A stretch of DNA of 64,000 bases, taken from positions 117,998-181,997 of the forward strand of contig DASUWY010000034.1 in assembly GCA_036378175.1 (NCBI GenBank), given 5' to 3'. Positions 23,317 to 31,534 of the stretch are shown here, in pieces. Positions within the stretch are counted from its first letter, which is position 1, and every line of letters begins with the position of its first letter. The notes under the pieces were generated by a model, which saw only the letters and a list, made by a program, of their open reading frames with translations, was not told the origin of the DNA and searched no databases. This DNA is from Thermoleophilaceae bacterium. Its GTDB lineage: Bacteria > Actinomycetota > Thermoleophilia > Solirubrobacterales > Thermoleophilaceae. A program made the position numbers and the translations under genes.

Positions 23317-24816
23317 TTACGACAGCGGCATCGTCGCGCCCTGCCGCGCCGTCCGCCGCAGCTGGCGCATCGCGCGCGCGAGCCGCCTCACGCCCTCATC
23401 GAGCTCCGCCGGATCGAGCAGCGAGAACGACAGCCGCAGGCTCGTCTGCGAGTGGCGCTCGGCGGTGACCACGCCGCCGGGCGTGAACGTCACGCCGTGG
23501 CGCGCGGCCTCGCGGTAGAGCTCGCGCTCGGACAGCGGTCGCGTGAGCGTGACCCACACGTGGTGGCCGCCATGCGGCGCGTTCACGTGGTACTCGCCCG
23601 CAAGGTGATGCTCGAGCGCGTGGATCAGCGCGTCACGGCGCTCGCGATAGAACGGAAGCGTTCGCTCGACCTGCCGCCGGTGAAGGTCCTCGGCGAGGAA
23701 GCGCGCCGCCATCCGCTGCGGCAGGGTGGCGGTGTGGAAGTCGCTCTGCAGCTTGAGCGCCGCCAGCCGCTCGTACACCGGACCGCGAGCGGCGATCCAG
23801 CCCACGCGCAGCCCGCCGCCCACCGTCTTCGAGAGCGAGTCCACGTAGATCACGTGCCCCGGCGCGAGCGCGCGCAGCGCCTCGGGCCGCGTTCCGTCGA
23901 ACCGGAGATCTGCGTACACGCCGTCCTCCACCACGAAGAAGTTGCGCTCCATGGCCAGCTCCGCAAGGCGGCGCCGACGCTCGGGCGACAGGTCGCGGCC
24001 GGTGGGGTTCTGGCAGCTCGTCTGCAGCGCGCACAGCTTCACCTCGTGGCGGGCGAGCACACGCTCGAGCGCCTCCACGTCCATGCCGTCCTCGTCCACC
24101 GGCACGCCGACGATGCGCGCCCCGGCCGCCCGCAGTGACGAGAGGAAGCCAACGAAGGTCGGCGACTCCACAACCGCCACGTCGCCCGGCTCGATCAGCG
24201 TGCGCACCACGAGGTCGATCGCCTGACGCGCGCCGGAGGTGACGATGATCTCGTCCGCGTCGGTGGCGTAGCCGTGCTCGCTACCGTGGCGGGCGAGCTG
24301 CTCGCGCAGCTCGAACAACCCCTCGGCGGTGAGGTACGAGATCGCCTCACCACCCTCCTCGCGGAAGATGTCAGCGGTGATTCGCGCGAGATCCTCGGTC
24401 GGGTAGAGGCGCGGAGACGGCCAGCCGGTGGAGAGCGACAGCATGCCCGGCTCGTTGGCGAGCCGGAATGCGTCCCCGGTCACCTGCTCGGCGTAGGTCA
24501 CCGGCCGATCCGGCAGCGCGTAGATCTGCCAGTCGTCGCCGTGGCGCTCGTCGGCGGCCGGCGCAAGCGTCCGGACGAAGGTGCCACGGCCCACCGTGGC
24601 GGTCACGTAGCCGAGCTCCGCAAGGCGCCTGTAGGCCCGCGCGGCGGTGAGATGGTTGATCCCCGCCTCCGCCGAGAGCGCCCGCGTGGTGGGCAGCTTC
24701 TCGCCCGGATCGAGCTGCTCGGCGTCGATGGCGGCGGCGAAGCGGTCCACCAGCTGCTGGGTCAGCGATACCTCGCCATCCCGCTTCAGCCCAGACAAGT
24801 CCACTTTGTATGACAT
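23317..24816 (-). CDS. MocR-type regulator: GntR helix-turn-helix fused to aminotransferase-like domain
   Basis: 499 residues from the ATG at 24816. A GntR-family winged helix occupies about 15-85 (LTQQLVDRFAAAIDAEQLDPGEKLPTTRALS..., HLTAARAYRRLAELGYVTATVGRGTFV). A fold-type I PLP domain follows, with EIIVTSGARQAIDLVVRTL, CQNPTGRDLSPERRRRL and the PLP-lysine motif VDSLSKTVGGGLRVGWIA. MocR proteins use PLP or an amino-acid adduct as effector. Repeated TTGTAT-type sites flank the start and the divergent gene at 24897, implying autoregulation and control of that gene. Confidence 0.94.
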   Translation of the reverse strand: MSYKVDLSGLKRDGEVSLTQQLVDRFAAAIDAEQLDPGEKLPTTRALSAEAGINHLTAARAYRRLAELGYVTATVGRGTFVRTLAPAADERHGDDWQIYALPDRPVTYAEQVTGDAFRLANEPGMLSLSTGWPSPRLYPTEDLARITADIFREEGGEAISYLTAEGLFELREQLARHGSEHGYATDADEIIVTSGARQAIDLVVRTLIEPGDVAVVESPTFVGFLSSLRAAGARIVGVPVDEDGMDVEALERVLARHEVKLCALQTSCQNPTGRDLSPERRRRLAELAMERNFFVVEDGVYADLRFDGTRPEALRALAPGHVIYVDSLSKTVGGGLRVGWIAARGPVYERLAALKLQSDFHTATLPQRMAARFLAEDLHRRQVERTLPFYRERRDALIHALEHHLAGEYHVNAPHGGHHVWVTLTRPLSERELYREAARHGVTFTPGGVVTAERHSQTSLRLSFSLLDPAELDEGVRRLARAMRQLRRTARQGATMPLS

Positions 24817-24885
24817 TGAGTCTCCCGATGTGCGGCCGTACATTGGATTGTAAGACGCACACAACCCTCTTGATGTAATACAAGG
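24804..24885. promoter_or_regulatory. Divergent control region with repeated MocR-type sites
   Basis: CTTTGTATGACATTGAG (24804-24820, spanning the regulator's start) and, inverted, CCTTGTATTACATCAAG (complement of 24869-24885, touching the Shine-Dalgarno of the 24897 gene) match at 13 of 17 positions. A third partial copy, ATTGTAAGACG, lies at 24847-24857. Paired sites flanking both start codons suit a MocR dimer. Confidence 0.55.
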
Positions 24886-24896
24886 AGGATCGCACA

Positions 24897-25304
24897 ATGT
24901 TCCATGGATTTCTACTCCCCCGCGGTCCCCGCAGCTCCCCGAAGGCGCCTGCGGTCCGCACCACACGGCCTTCCCGCCGCGTGGACGCGCAGCCGCATCG
25001 CTTCATCGTCAGGCTCGCGGAGCCCGGCGACGAGAGCAATCTGCGCCACCTCGCGGCGCTCGACAGCGCCCGTTTGCCCGCTGGACCGCTCCTCGTGGGC
25101 GAGATGGGCGGCGGCATCCAGGCCGCGGTGCCGGTGATGGGCGGCCGCGCGATCGCGAACCCGTTCGTGCGCACGGCCGAGCTCGTGAGCGTGCTCGAGC
25201 TGCGCGCCGAGCAGATGCGCGCGGCGGGCGCCCACAAGGCCGAGCTCGGACGGGTGATCCCGCTGCCGCGGCGGCGCCCTACCTTCGCCGGCCGCATCGC
25301 CTGA
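24897..25304 (+). CDS. Small conserved protein resembling the N-terminal half of a GNAT domain
   Basis: 135 residues with a strong AAGGAGG nine bases before the ATG. The central part, FIVRLAEPGDESNLRHLAALDSARLPAGPLLVGEMGGGIQAAVPVMGGRAIANPFVRTAELVSVL, resembles the start of GNAT acetyltransferases (beta1-alpha1-beta2-beta3), but the acetyl-CoA loop is missing. Similar short proteins are common in high-GC actinobacteria, so it is probably an intact family rather than a fragment. It is likely controlled by the divergent MocR-type regulator. Function unknown. Confidence 0.75.
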   Translation: MFHGFLLPRGPRSSPKAPAVRTTRPSRRVDAQPHRFIVRLAEPGDESNLRHLAALDSARLPAGPLLVGEMGGGIQAAVPVMGGRAIANPFVRTAELVSVLELRAEQMRAAGAHKAELGRVIPLPRRRPTFAGRIA

Positions 25305-25344
25305 GTGCCGAGGTCCCGCTAAGCGCTCTCTCGTACAGCCTTTA

Positions 25345-25360
25345 GCGCCGTTTCAGGCGC
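25345..25360 (+). terminator. Weak hairpin after the 24897 gene
   Basis: GCGCC and GGCGC (25345-25349 and 25356-25360) can pair over a 6-base loop, 40 bases after the stop. There is no T-run, so termination is uncertain. Confidence 0.25.
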
Positions 25361-25367
25361 GGGCTGT

Positions 25368-25373
25368 TAGCTT
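25368..25373 (+). promoter_or_regulatory. Candidate -10 hexamer TAGCTT
   Basis: Lies 17 bases before the GTG at 25391. The leader would be about ten bases and has no Shine-Dalgarno sequence. Confidence 0.3.
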
Positions 25374-25390
25374 GGCGCGTCGCTTCGCCT

Positions 25391-26449
25391 GTGACGCGCC
25401 CCAGCACCAAGACCCCCGCCCGTACTCGCTCTCGGCAGCGACAGGTGCGGCAGCGCCGCCTTCAGGCGCTGCTGGTTGCTGCCCTGATCGTGCTGGGCGT
25501 GATCGCGGCGCTCGTCTCGCGCGGGGGCGGCGGCCACAAGGCCGGCGATGAGCAGGGTGGCGGCCCGCCACCACCGCGTGCCTCCGTGCAGCCGATCAGG
25601 CTCACGGCCCGGACGGTCGGGCAGCTGAGCGCGCCGGAGCAGGATGCCGCCGTGGCCCAGGTGGGCTCGGCGAGCGCCGTTCTCCTCGGCGGGCTCACGG
25701 CGGCGGACACCTCGCGCGCCGACATCGTGGTGCTCCATGGCGCACGCGAGGTGAGGCACGACCTCCTGCCTGCGGCGGTGCACGACGCCGCGGCCGTGCG
25801 GCTCGGCCGTGCGGTGTACCTCTTCGGCGGCGGAAACCTCACCTCGAGCGACGCCATCGTGAAGGTGAGCCTCTCGGGCCGCCCGGCGCAGGAGGTGGCC
25901 AAGCTGCCCAAGCCGCTCTCGGACATCGCCGCCACCACCGTGGGCAGCACGGCATTCATCGTCGGCGGCTACGACGGCACGAATCCGAGCGACGAGATCC
26001 TCGCGTGGCGGCCGGGCCATCAGATCCAGGTGGTGGGCCACATGCCGCATCCGCTGCGCTACGCGGCGGTTGCGGCGCTTGGGCGTAACCTCTACATCGC
26101 GGGCGGCAGCACACCCACCGGCGCAAGCCACGACGTGCTCGCCTTCGACACAACCACGCGCAAGCTCACAGTCGCGGCGCGGCTGCCGCGCCCCACCACC
26201 CACGCGGCCGCCGCGGCATTCGGCTGCTGCGTCTACGTGATCGGCGGACGGCAGGAGCAGATCGGCACCCCCACCCGGCGCATCTTTGCCGTGCAGCCGG
26301 GCAAGCAGCGCGTCCGGACCGCGGGTCACCTTCCGGTACCGCTCTCGGACCTCGGCGCGGTGCCGCAGCGGCGACGCATCCTGGCCATCGGCGGGCGCTC
26401 CGGCACGGGCACCGTGGCGAGCGTCGTCGAGCTGCGTCCCGCGCAATGA
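25391..26449 (+). CDS. Membrane-anchored Kelch-repeat beta-propeller protein
   Basis: 352 residues from a GTG. A basic N-terminus and one membrane helix (about 25-42) precede a low-complexity linker. Then come about six Kelch-like blades with the GG doublet: ASAVLLGGLT, RAVYLFGGGNLTSSD, STAFIVGGYDGTNPSDE, RNLYIAGGSTPTG, CCVYVIGGRQEQ and RRILAIGGRSGTG. The propeller is extracytoplasmic and probably binds a ligand or glycan. It is translationally coupled (ATGA) to the YVTN-propeller lipoprotein gene, so the two may act together. Confidence 0.88.
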   Translation: MTRPSTKTPARTRSRQRQVRQRRLQALLVAALIVLGVIAALVSRGGGGHKAGDEQGGGPPPPRASVQPIRLTARTVGQLSAPEQDAAVAQVGSASAVLLGGLTAADTSRADIVVLHGAREVRHDLLPAAVHDAAAVRLGRAVYLFGGGNLTSSDAIVKVSLSGRPAQEVAKLPKPLSDIAATTVGSTAFIVGGYDGTNPSDEILAWRPGHQIQVVGHMPHPLRYAAVAALGRNLYIAGGSTPTGASHDVLAFDTTTRKLTVAARLPRPTTHAAAAAFGCCVYVIGGRQEQIGTPTRRIFAVQPGKQRVRTAGHLPVPLSDLGAVPQRRRILAIGGRSGTGTVASVVELRPAQ

Positions 26450-27618
26450 CGCCCGCGAGCCGCCTCGCGATCGCAGCAGCCGCCGTGCTCGCCCTCACGC
26501 TGGCGGGTTGCGGTGGCCACAAGCGGCAGGACCCGACGACGCACACGGCGCAGTCCGCCGTCAAGCCGCCGAGCACGCCGGCGGCGCGCGGGCTCCTGCC
26601 GGGCATGCCGCCGCCGCTCGACCCGCACGACGTCTACGCGGCGGATCACCCGGGCGCAATTGCGGCAGCGGCTAGCAGCGCGCGCCCGCTGGTGTACGTG
26701 CCCAACAGCGAGTCGAACACGGTCGACGAGATCGACCCGCGCACCTACAAGATCGTGCGCCACTTCAGCACCGGCGCGCTTCCGCAGCACGTGGTGCCGT
26801 CATGGGACCTGAAGACGCTGTGGGTGGCGAACGACAACGGAAACAGCCTCACGCCGATCGACCCGCGTACGGGCAAGCCAGGCAAGCCGGTGCCGGTGGA
26901 GGACCCGTACAACCTCTACTTCACGCCCAACGGCCGCTACGCGATCGTCGTGGCCGAGCGGCTCATGCGGCTCGACTTCCGTGACCCGCACACGATGAAG
27001 CTCCACAAGTCGCTGCCCGTGCCCTGTCGGGGCGTGGACCACATGGACTTCACCGCCAACGGGCGCTACGCGCTGGCGAGCTGCGAGTTCTCCGGGCAGA
27101 TGCTCGTTGTGGACATCGAGCGCCAGAAGGTCGACGGCGTCATCTCGCTGCGCCCCGGCAGCATGCCGCAGGATGTGAAGCTCTCACCGGACGGCCGCAT
27201 CTTCTACGTGGCCGACATGGCATCGAACGGCGTCTGGGAGATCTCGGCGCACAGCTTCCACAAGCGCGGCTTCATCGCCACCGGCGCGGGCGCGCACGGG
27301 CTGTACGCGAGCCGGAACTCGCGCTACCTGTACGTGTCGAACCGCAACGAGGGATCGATCTCGCTGATCTCCTTCAAGTCGAGGCACGTGGTGCGCAAGT
27401 GGCACCTGCCGGGCGGCGGGAGCCCGGACATGGGCGGCGTATCGGCGAGCGGCCGCGTGCTGTGGCTCACCGGCCGCTACAACGGCGTTATCTACGCGAT
27501 CAACACTCGCAACGGGCACCTGATCAAATCGGTGCCGGTGGGCGCAGGCCCGCACGGCGCCTGCGTGTGGCCGCAGCCCGGCCGCTACTCGCTGGGACAC
27601 ACCGGCATCCTGCGCTGA
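26446..27618 (+). CDS. Lipoprotein with YVTN-type beta-propeller
   Basis: 390 residues. Signal peptide with lipobox LAGC, lipidated Cys22. Propeller blades of about 42 residues start at about 80: PLVYVPNSESNTVDEIDPRTYKIVRHF, KTLWVANDNGNSLTPIDPRTGK, GRIFYVADMASNGVWEI, RYLYVSNRNEGSISLIS and RVLWLTGRYNGVIYAINTRNG. These are the surface-layer/YVTN family. It is presumably anchored in the outer leaflet of the cytoplasmic membrane. It starts inside the stop of the Kelch gene. No enzymatic signature is seen. Confidence 0.9.
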   Translation: MTPASRLAIAAAAVLALTLAGCGGHKRQDPTTHTAQSAVKPPSTPAARGLLPGMPPPLDPHDVYAADHPGAIAAAASSARPLVYVPNSESNTVDEIDPRTYKIVRHFSTGALPQHVVPSWDLKTLWVANDNGNSLTPIDPRTGKPGKPVPVEDPYNLYFTPNGRYAIVVAERLMRLDFRDPHTMKLHKSLPVPCRGVDHMDFTANGRYALASCEFSGQMLVVDIERQKVDGVISLRPGSMPQDVKLSPDGRIFYVADMASNGVWEISAHSFHKRGFIATGAGAHGLYASRNSRYLYVSNRNEGSISLISFKSRHVVRKWHLPGGGSPDMGGVSASGRVLWLTGRYNGVIYAINTRNGHLIKSVPVGAGPHGACVWPQPGRYSLGHTGILR

Positions 27619-27644
27619 CGCCCTTCAGGGGCCGCCGCCACTGC

Positions 27645-27650
27645 TAGCGT
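27645..27650 (+). promoter_or_regulatory. Candidate -10 hexamer TAGCGT for the 27660-35832 cluster
   Basis: Nine bases before the GTG at 27660, in the 41-base gap after the lipoprotein gene. If used, it starts the whole seven-gene cluster with a leaderless mRNA. No conserved -35. Confidence 0.4.
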
Positions 27651-27659
27651 GGCGCCGCT

Positions 27660-29618
27660 GTGAAGGCCGGCCGTCTCGAACTGCTCGGGCAGGATCGCTA
27701 CGTCCTCCGGGGCCCGTTCGGTGACGCGGGCGAGGTGGTGCTGCGCGAGGCGTCGTCGGGCCGGGAGTTGCGCTTCGAGCTGGCGGCCGGTCAGGCAGAG
27801 ATCCCGCTCGACCACTTGCGGCCCGGCGACGGCGCGGCATCGTGGGCGGTGGACGGCGTGAGCGCCGCGGAGGTCCCGCACCCGAGCGAGTTGCCGAGCG
27901 GCGACGGCGTGTACCGCGTGCGCCCGCACGCCGCGTCCGGCGGCGTGCTGACGATCGACGCGAAGCTTCTGCCTCCCTACGCGCGCGTGGATGAGGTGTG
28001 GGTACGCGGCACCGTGCTCGAGGTGCGCTGCGGCGGCGCTTCTGCCACCGCGGTGATCGCGCGGGCGCGCCATGCCGCGGAGGAGCTGCAGGCAGAGGTG
28101 GAGGCGGACACCGCGGGCTTCGTCGCGATGTTCGACCTCGGGCGCTTCGGCTCCGGCACCTGGGACCTGTTCACCGACGACGGCACGCGCCTCGCGGCGC
28201 ATCTGGACGCCATGCCGGATCGCTGGCGCAGCACCGTCTATCCGGCCGTACGCACGCGACCTGGGCTGGCGGTTGAGCCGTACTTCACCGTGGACAACGA
28301 GCTGTCGGTGCGGGCGCGCGCGCCGCGAGCGAGGAAGCCGGCGCGGCGCACTGCGGCCGGCGGAGCGCGCCACAGGCTTGCGCGGCGCGCGAAGCTGCTG
28401 GTGCTCGCCCTGCTGCAACCGCCCGGCCGCGCGTTCGTCCGGCTCGTGGCTGGCCGCCCCGAGCGCGAGCCGGAGGGCGGCCGCCCGAATGTCAAGCTGC
28501 TTCTGCTCCATGCCTATGGCGTGGGAGGGACGATCCGCACCACGTTCAACACCGCGGCATGGCTCGCGCGCTCCCACGACGTGGAGGTGATCAGCGTGAT
28601 CCGCCGGCGCGAGACGCCCGCGTTGAGCTTCCCCGATGGCGTCGCGCTGAGTGCGGTGGACGATCTGCGCGTGACCCGCGGTCCGCTCGAGCGTCTGCTC
28701 CGCGCGCTGCCGAGCGCGCTGGTGCATCCGGAGGACTACGGCTTCAGCGCGTGCAGCCTGCTCACCGACGTTCGACTCACACGGCGGCTGCGCTCGCTCC
28801 CGAGCGGCGTGCTGATCACCACGCGGCCGGGCCTCAACGTCGCGGCGCCCGGGCTCGTGCCGGCGGGCGTGCGGGTGGTGGGGCAGGAGCACATGAACTT
28901 CCTCTCGCACCGGCCAGGCCTGTTCGCGCGCATCAAGCGCGAGTACCCGAAGCTCGATGCGCTGGCGGTGCTCACGGAGGACGACATGCGCGACTACTCG
29001 CGGCTCCTCGAAGGAAGCGGCACGAGGGTGGCGCGCATCCCGAACGCGCTGCCGCACTTCGATGGCCCGCGCGCGACGCTCGACGAGAAGGTGGTGGTGG
29101 CGGCCGGGCGGCTGCGGATGCAGAAGGGCTTCGATCTGCTCATCCGCGCCTACGCGGAGGTGGCGAACGCGCACCCTGACTGGAAGCTCCGCATCTACGG
29201 CTCCGGCGAGCAGCGGGCGGCGCTGCGCGACCTGATCGTCGAGCACGAGCTGTACAACCACGTGTTCCTGATGGGCACGAGCCGCAACCTCCACGAGGAG
29301 CTTGCGAAGGGCTCGACCTTCGCCCTCAGCTCGCGCTATGAGGGCTTCGGGATGGTGATCCTCGAGGCGATGAGCCGCGGCCTGCCCGTGGTGAGCTTCG
29401 ACTGCCCGCGTGGTCCGGGCGAGCTCGTGAGCGACGGCCACGATGGCACCCTCGTGCCCGATGGCGACGTGAACGGGCTGACGCGCGCGCTGGCGGAGCT
29501 GATCGAGGACGAGGAGAAGCGGCGCCGGTACGGCGCGGCGGCGCTGGACAAGGCGCGCCAGTACGAGCTCGCGAACATCGGCCCGCTCTGGGATGCGCTG
29601 CTGGGTGAGCTCCGATGA
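27660..29618 (+). CDS. Glycosyltransferase family 4 with large N-terminal beta-rich domain
   Basis: 652 residues from a GTG. Residues 1 to about 225 look like two beta-sandwich-like segments (GRLELLGQDRYVLRGPFGDAGEVVLRE..., FTVDNELSVRAR) that I cannot assign; a basic hinge follows. From about 275 a GT-B domain begins (NVKLLLLHAYGVGGTIRTTFNTAAWLA), with EHMNFLSHR, KVVVAAGRLRMQKGFDLLIRAYAEV and the donor motif SRYEGFGMVILEAMSRGLPVVSFDCPRGPGELV. The arrangement recalls poly(glycerol-phosphate) glucosyltransferases. It is first in a cluster for CDP-activated glycerol chemistry and is coupled to the next gene (ATGA), so it may decorate or extend a glycerol-phosphate polymer. That role is inference. 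Confidence 0.9.
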   Translation: MKAGRLELLGQDRYVLRGPFGDAGEVVLREASSGRELRFELAAGQAEIPLDHLRPGDGAASWAVDGVSAAEVPHPSELPSGDGVYRVRPHAASGGVLTIDAKLLPPYARVDEVWVRGTVLEVRCGGASATAVIARARHAAEELQAEVEADTAGFVAMFDLGRFGSGTWDLFTDDGTRLAAHLDAMPDRWRSTVYPAVRTRPGLAVEPYFTVDNELSVRARAPRARKPARRTAAGGARHRLARRAKLLVLALLQPPGRAFVRLVAGRPEREPEGGRPNVKLLLLHAYGVGGTIRTTFNTAAWLARSHDVEVISVIRRRETPALSFPDGVALSAVDDLRVTRGPLERLLRALPSALVHPEDYGFSACSLLTDVRLTRRLRSLPSGVLITTRPGLNVAAPGLVPAGVRVVGQEHMNFLSHRPGLFARIKREYPKLDALAVLTEDDMRDYSRLLEGSGTRVARIPNALPHFDGPRATLDEKVVVAAGRLRMQKGFDLLIRAYAEVANAHPDWKLRIYGSGEQRAALRDLIVEHELYNHVFLMGTSRNLHEELAKGSTFALSSRYEGFGMVILEAMSRGLPVVSFDCPRGPGELVSDGHDGTLVPDGDVNGLTRALAELIEDEEKRRRYGAAALDKARQYELANIGPLWDALLGELR

Positions 29619-31534
29619 CGCGGGCGATCGTGCTGGCCACAGCAGCGGCCGAGGACGGCGGTATCGCGGCGGCCCTGCGGCTCGGCGATCGCACGCCGCT
29701 CGAGCGCCTCATCGGCCAGCTCGAGGGCGATGAGATCCACGTGATCGCGCGGCCCACGTTCGCGTCCGCTCTCGACTCGCTGCTGCCGGGCGTGACGGTG
29801 CACGCCTCGCCCGACACCGCGGGCGACCTGCGTGCGGTGGCCGAGCTGGCGAGCGCCGCGGGCGAGGGGGATCTCGTGCTGCTTCCCGGGGAGCTGGTCA
29901 CCCAGCCGTCGCCGCTCGACAGGCTCGGCGGGGGCACCGCCGCGCTCACGATGTCGCGGCGCTCGGAGTTCCCTGTGCGCGCGGCCGGCGGTCAGGTCCT
30001 GAGCTCTTCCAGCTCGTACCACTGGGTCGCGTCGCCCAGCGCGTTCTTTGCCGGTGTCCTGCGAGCGGACGCGCCCGCGCTGGCGGACGCCGCACTCCGC
30101 GCCGCCGATCTCGGCTCGGCGGACGGCGACGTGGTGGCGCTGCTCCTCACCGCGCTCGTGCGCGGCGGTACGCGCGTGGCGGCGCGGGACGCGCGCACGC
30201 AGTTCTGGGCGCGTCCGGTGTCGAAGACCGAATCGGCGCGCGTGGCGGGCGAGCTCGAGGAGTACGACGAGGATCGCGCTCGGCTCGACGCCGCGGTGAA
30301 GGCAAACGACGGCTTCTTCACCACCTTCTTCGTCAGCTCGTACTCGCGTTTCGTGGCGCGGGCGGCCGCACGCGCGCGGCTCACCCCCAACCAGATCACG
30401 GTTCTCTCCCTGTGCGTGGGCGTGCTCGCGGCCGCCGGGTTCGCCACCGGGCACCGCTGGGGCCTGATCGCCGGAGCCGTGCTGCTCCAGGTGGCCTTCA
30501 TGCTCGACTGCGTGGACGGCCAGCTCGCGCGCTACACGCGCAACTTCTCGCGCTTCGGCGCCTGGCTCGACTCCGTGTTCGACCGCGGCAAGGAGTACCT
30601 CGTGTACGCCGGGCTGGCGATCGGGTCGGTGCGCGGCTTCGGCGTGAACGTGTGGCCGCTCGCTGCAGCGGCGCTCAGCCTGCAGACCGTGCGCCACATG
30701 CTCGAGTTCTCGTACTGGGAGGTGCACTACGAGGCACTGGCGTCGGCGCCGCAGCCGCCGCTCGACCAAGCGGGGGACCGGCCGGGGCCACGTCCGAGCG
30801 ACGACGCCGGACTGGTGCGCGCGCCCGCGGCCGTGCACGACGGAGGCGGAGCCGCCGTGCGCGCGCTCGGGATCTCGCGCCTGCTCGACAAGCCGCCGGG
30901 CGTGCACTGGCTGAAGAAGATGATCGTCTTCCCGATCGGCGAGCGCTTCGCGGCGATCTCGCTCACCGCCGCGCTCTTCACTCCGCGCACCACCTTCATC
31001 GTGGTGCTCGTTTGGGGCGGCATCGCAGGCGTCTACTCGCTCGCCGCGCACCTCATGCACACGATCGCCAGGCGCTCCGGCCACGTGGAGTCCCTCTTCG
31101 TCACGGCGCTGAGGGACGACGGTCTCCTCGGGCGCCACCTGCGCGTCCGCGGCCGCTTCAGCTGGCTCGCGCCCGGCGTGATCCGCGCGCTCGAGTACGG
31201 CCTGCTCATCCTCACCGCCGCGCTCGCTCGCGGTGACGCGATGAAGGCCTGCTTCGGGCTGCTCGCCGTGCTGGCCTTCCACCATTACGACACCGTGTAC
31301 CGTCTGCGCCAGCAGGGCGCGCCTCCGCCGGCCTGGGTGAGCATCGCCACGGGCGGCTGGGACGGGAGGATCATCCTCGCGTTCGTCGCTCTGCTGGTGG
31401 CCGTGACCACCGCCGGAATGGCCGTGGCGGCTGTGCTTTTCGCAATCGTGTTCGTGGGCGAGAGTGTGTGGAGCTGGACGCGTCACGCACCCGGGCCCAT
31501 CACATACGCCGACGAGGAGGACGCAAACGAATGA
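29615..31534 (+). CDS. CDP-alcohol phosphotransferase with degenerate nucleotidyltransferase-like N-terminus and DUF5941-like C-terminus
   Basis: 639 residues. Residues 1-200 follow the course of a sugar nucleotidyltransferase (AIVLATAAA..., GDLVLLPGELVTQPSPL) but lack the G-x-G-x-R-L and PK motifs, so this part is probably inactive. The membrane domain (about 240-410) has the complete CDP-alcohol phosphatidyltransferase motif: D298, D301-G302, A305-R306, G315, D319 and D323. A further membrane region (about 440-620) corresponds to the actinobacterial DUF5941 type. It should transfer a phospho-alcohol from a CDP-alcohol to an acceptor in the membrane. The layout recalls inositol-phosphate cytidylyltransferase/DIPP synthase fusions. 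It overlaps both neighbours by four bases. Confidence 0.88.
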   Translation: MTRAIVLATAAAEDGGIAAALRLGDRTPLERLIGQLEGDEIHVIARPTFASALDSLLPGVTVHASPDTAGDLRAVAELASAAGEGDLVLLPGELVTQPSPLDRLGGGTAALTMSRRSEFPVRAAGGQVLSSSSSYHWVASPSAFFAGVLRADAPALADAALRAADLGSADGDVVALLLTALVRGGTRVAARDARTQFWARPVSKTESARVAGELEEYDEDRARLDAAVKANDGFFTTFFVSSYSRFVARAAARARLTPNQITVLSLCVGVLAAAGFATGHRWGLIAGAVLLQVAFMLDCVDGQLARYTRNFSRFGAWLDSVFDRGKEYLVYAGLAIGSVRGFGVNVWPLAAAALSLQTVRHMLEFSYWEVHYEALASAPQPPLDQAGDRPGPRPSDDAGLVRAPAAVHDGGGAAVRALGISRLLDKPPGVHWLKKMIVFPIGERFAAISLTAALFTPRTTFIVVLVWGGIAGVYSLAAHLMHTIARRSGHVESLFVTALRDDGLLGRHLRVRGRFSWLAPGVIRALEYGLLILTAALARGDAMKACFGLLAVLAFHHYDTVYRLRQQGAPPPAWVSIATGGWDGRIILAFVALLVAVTTAGMAVAAVLFAIVFVGESVWSWTRHAPGPITYADEEDANE

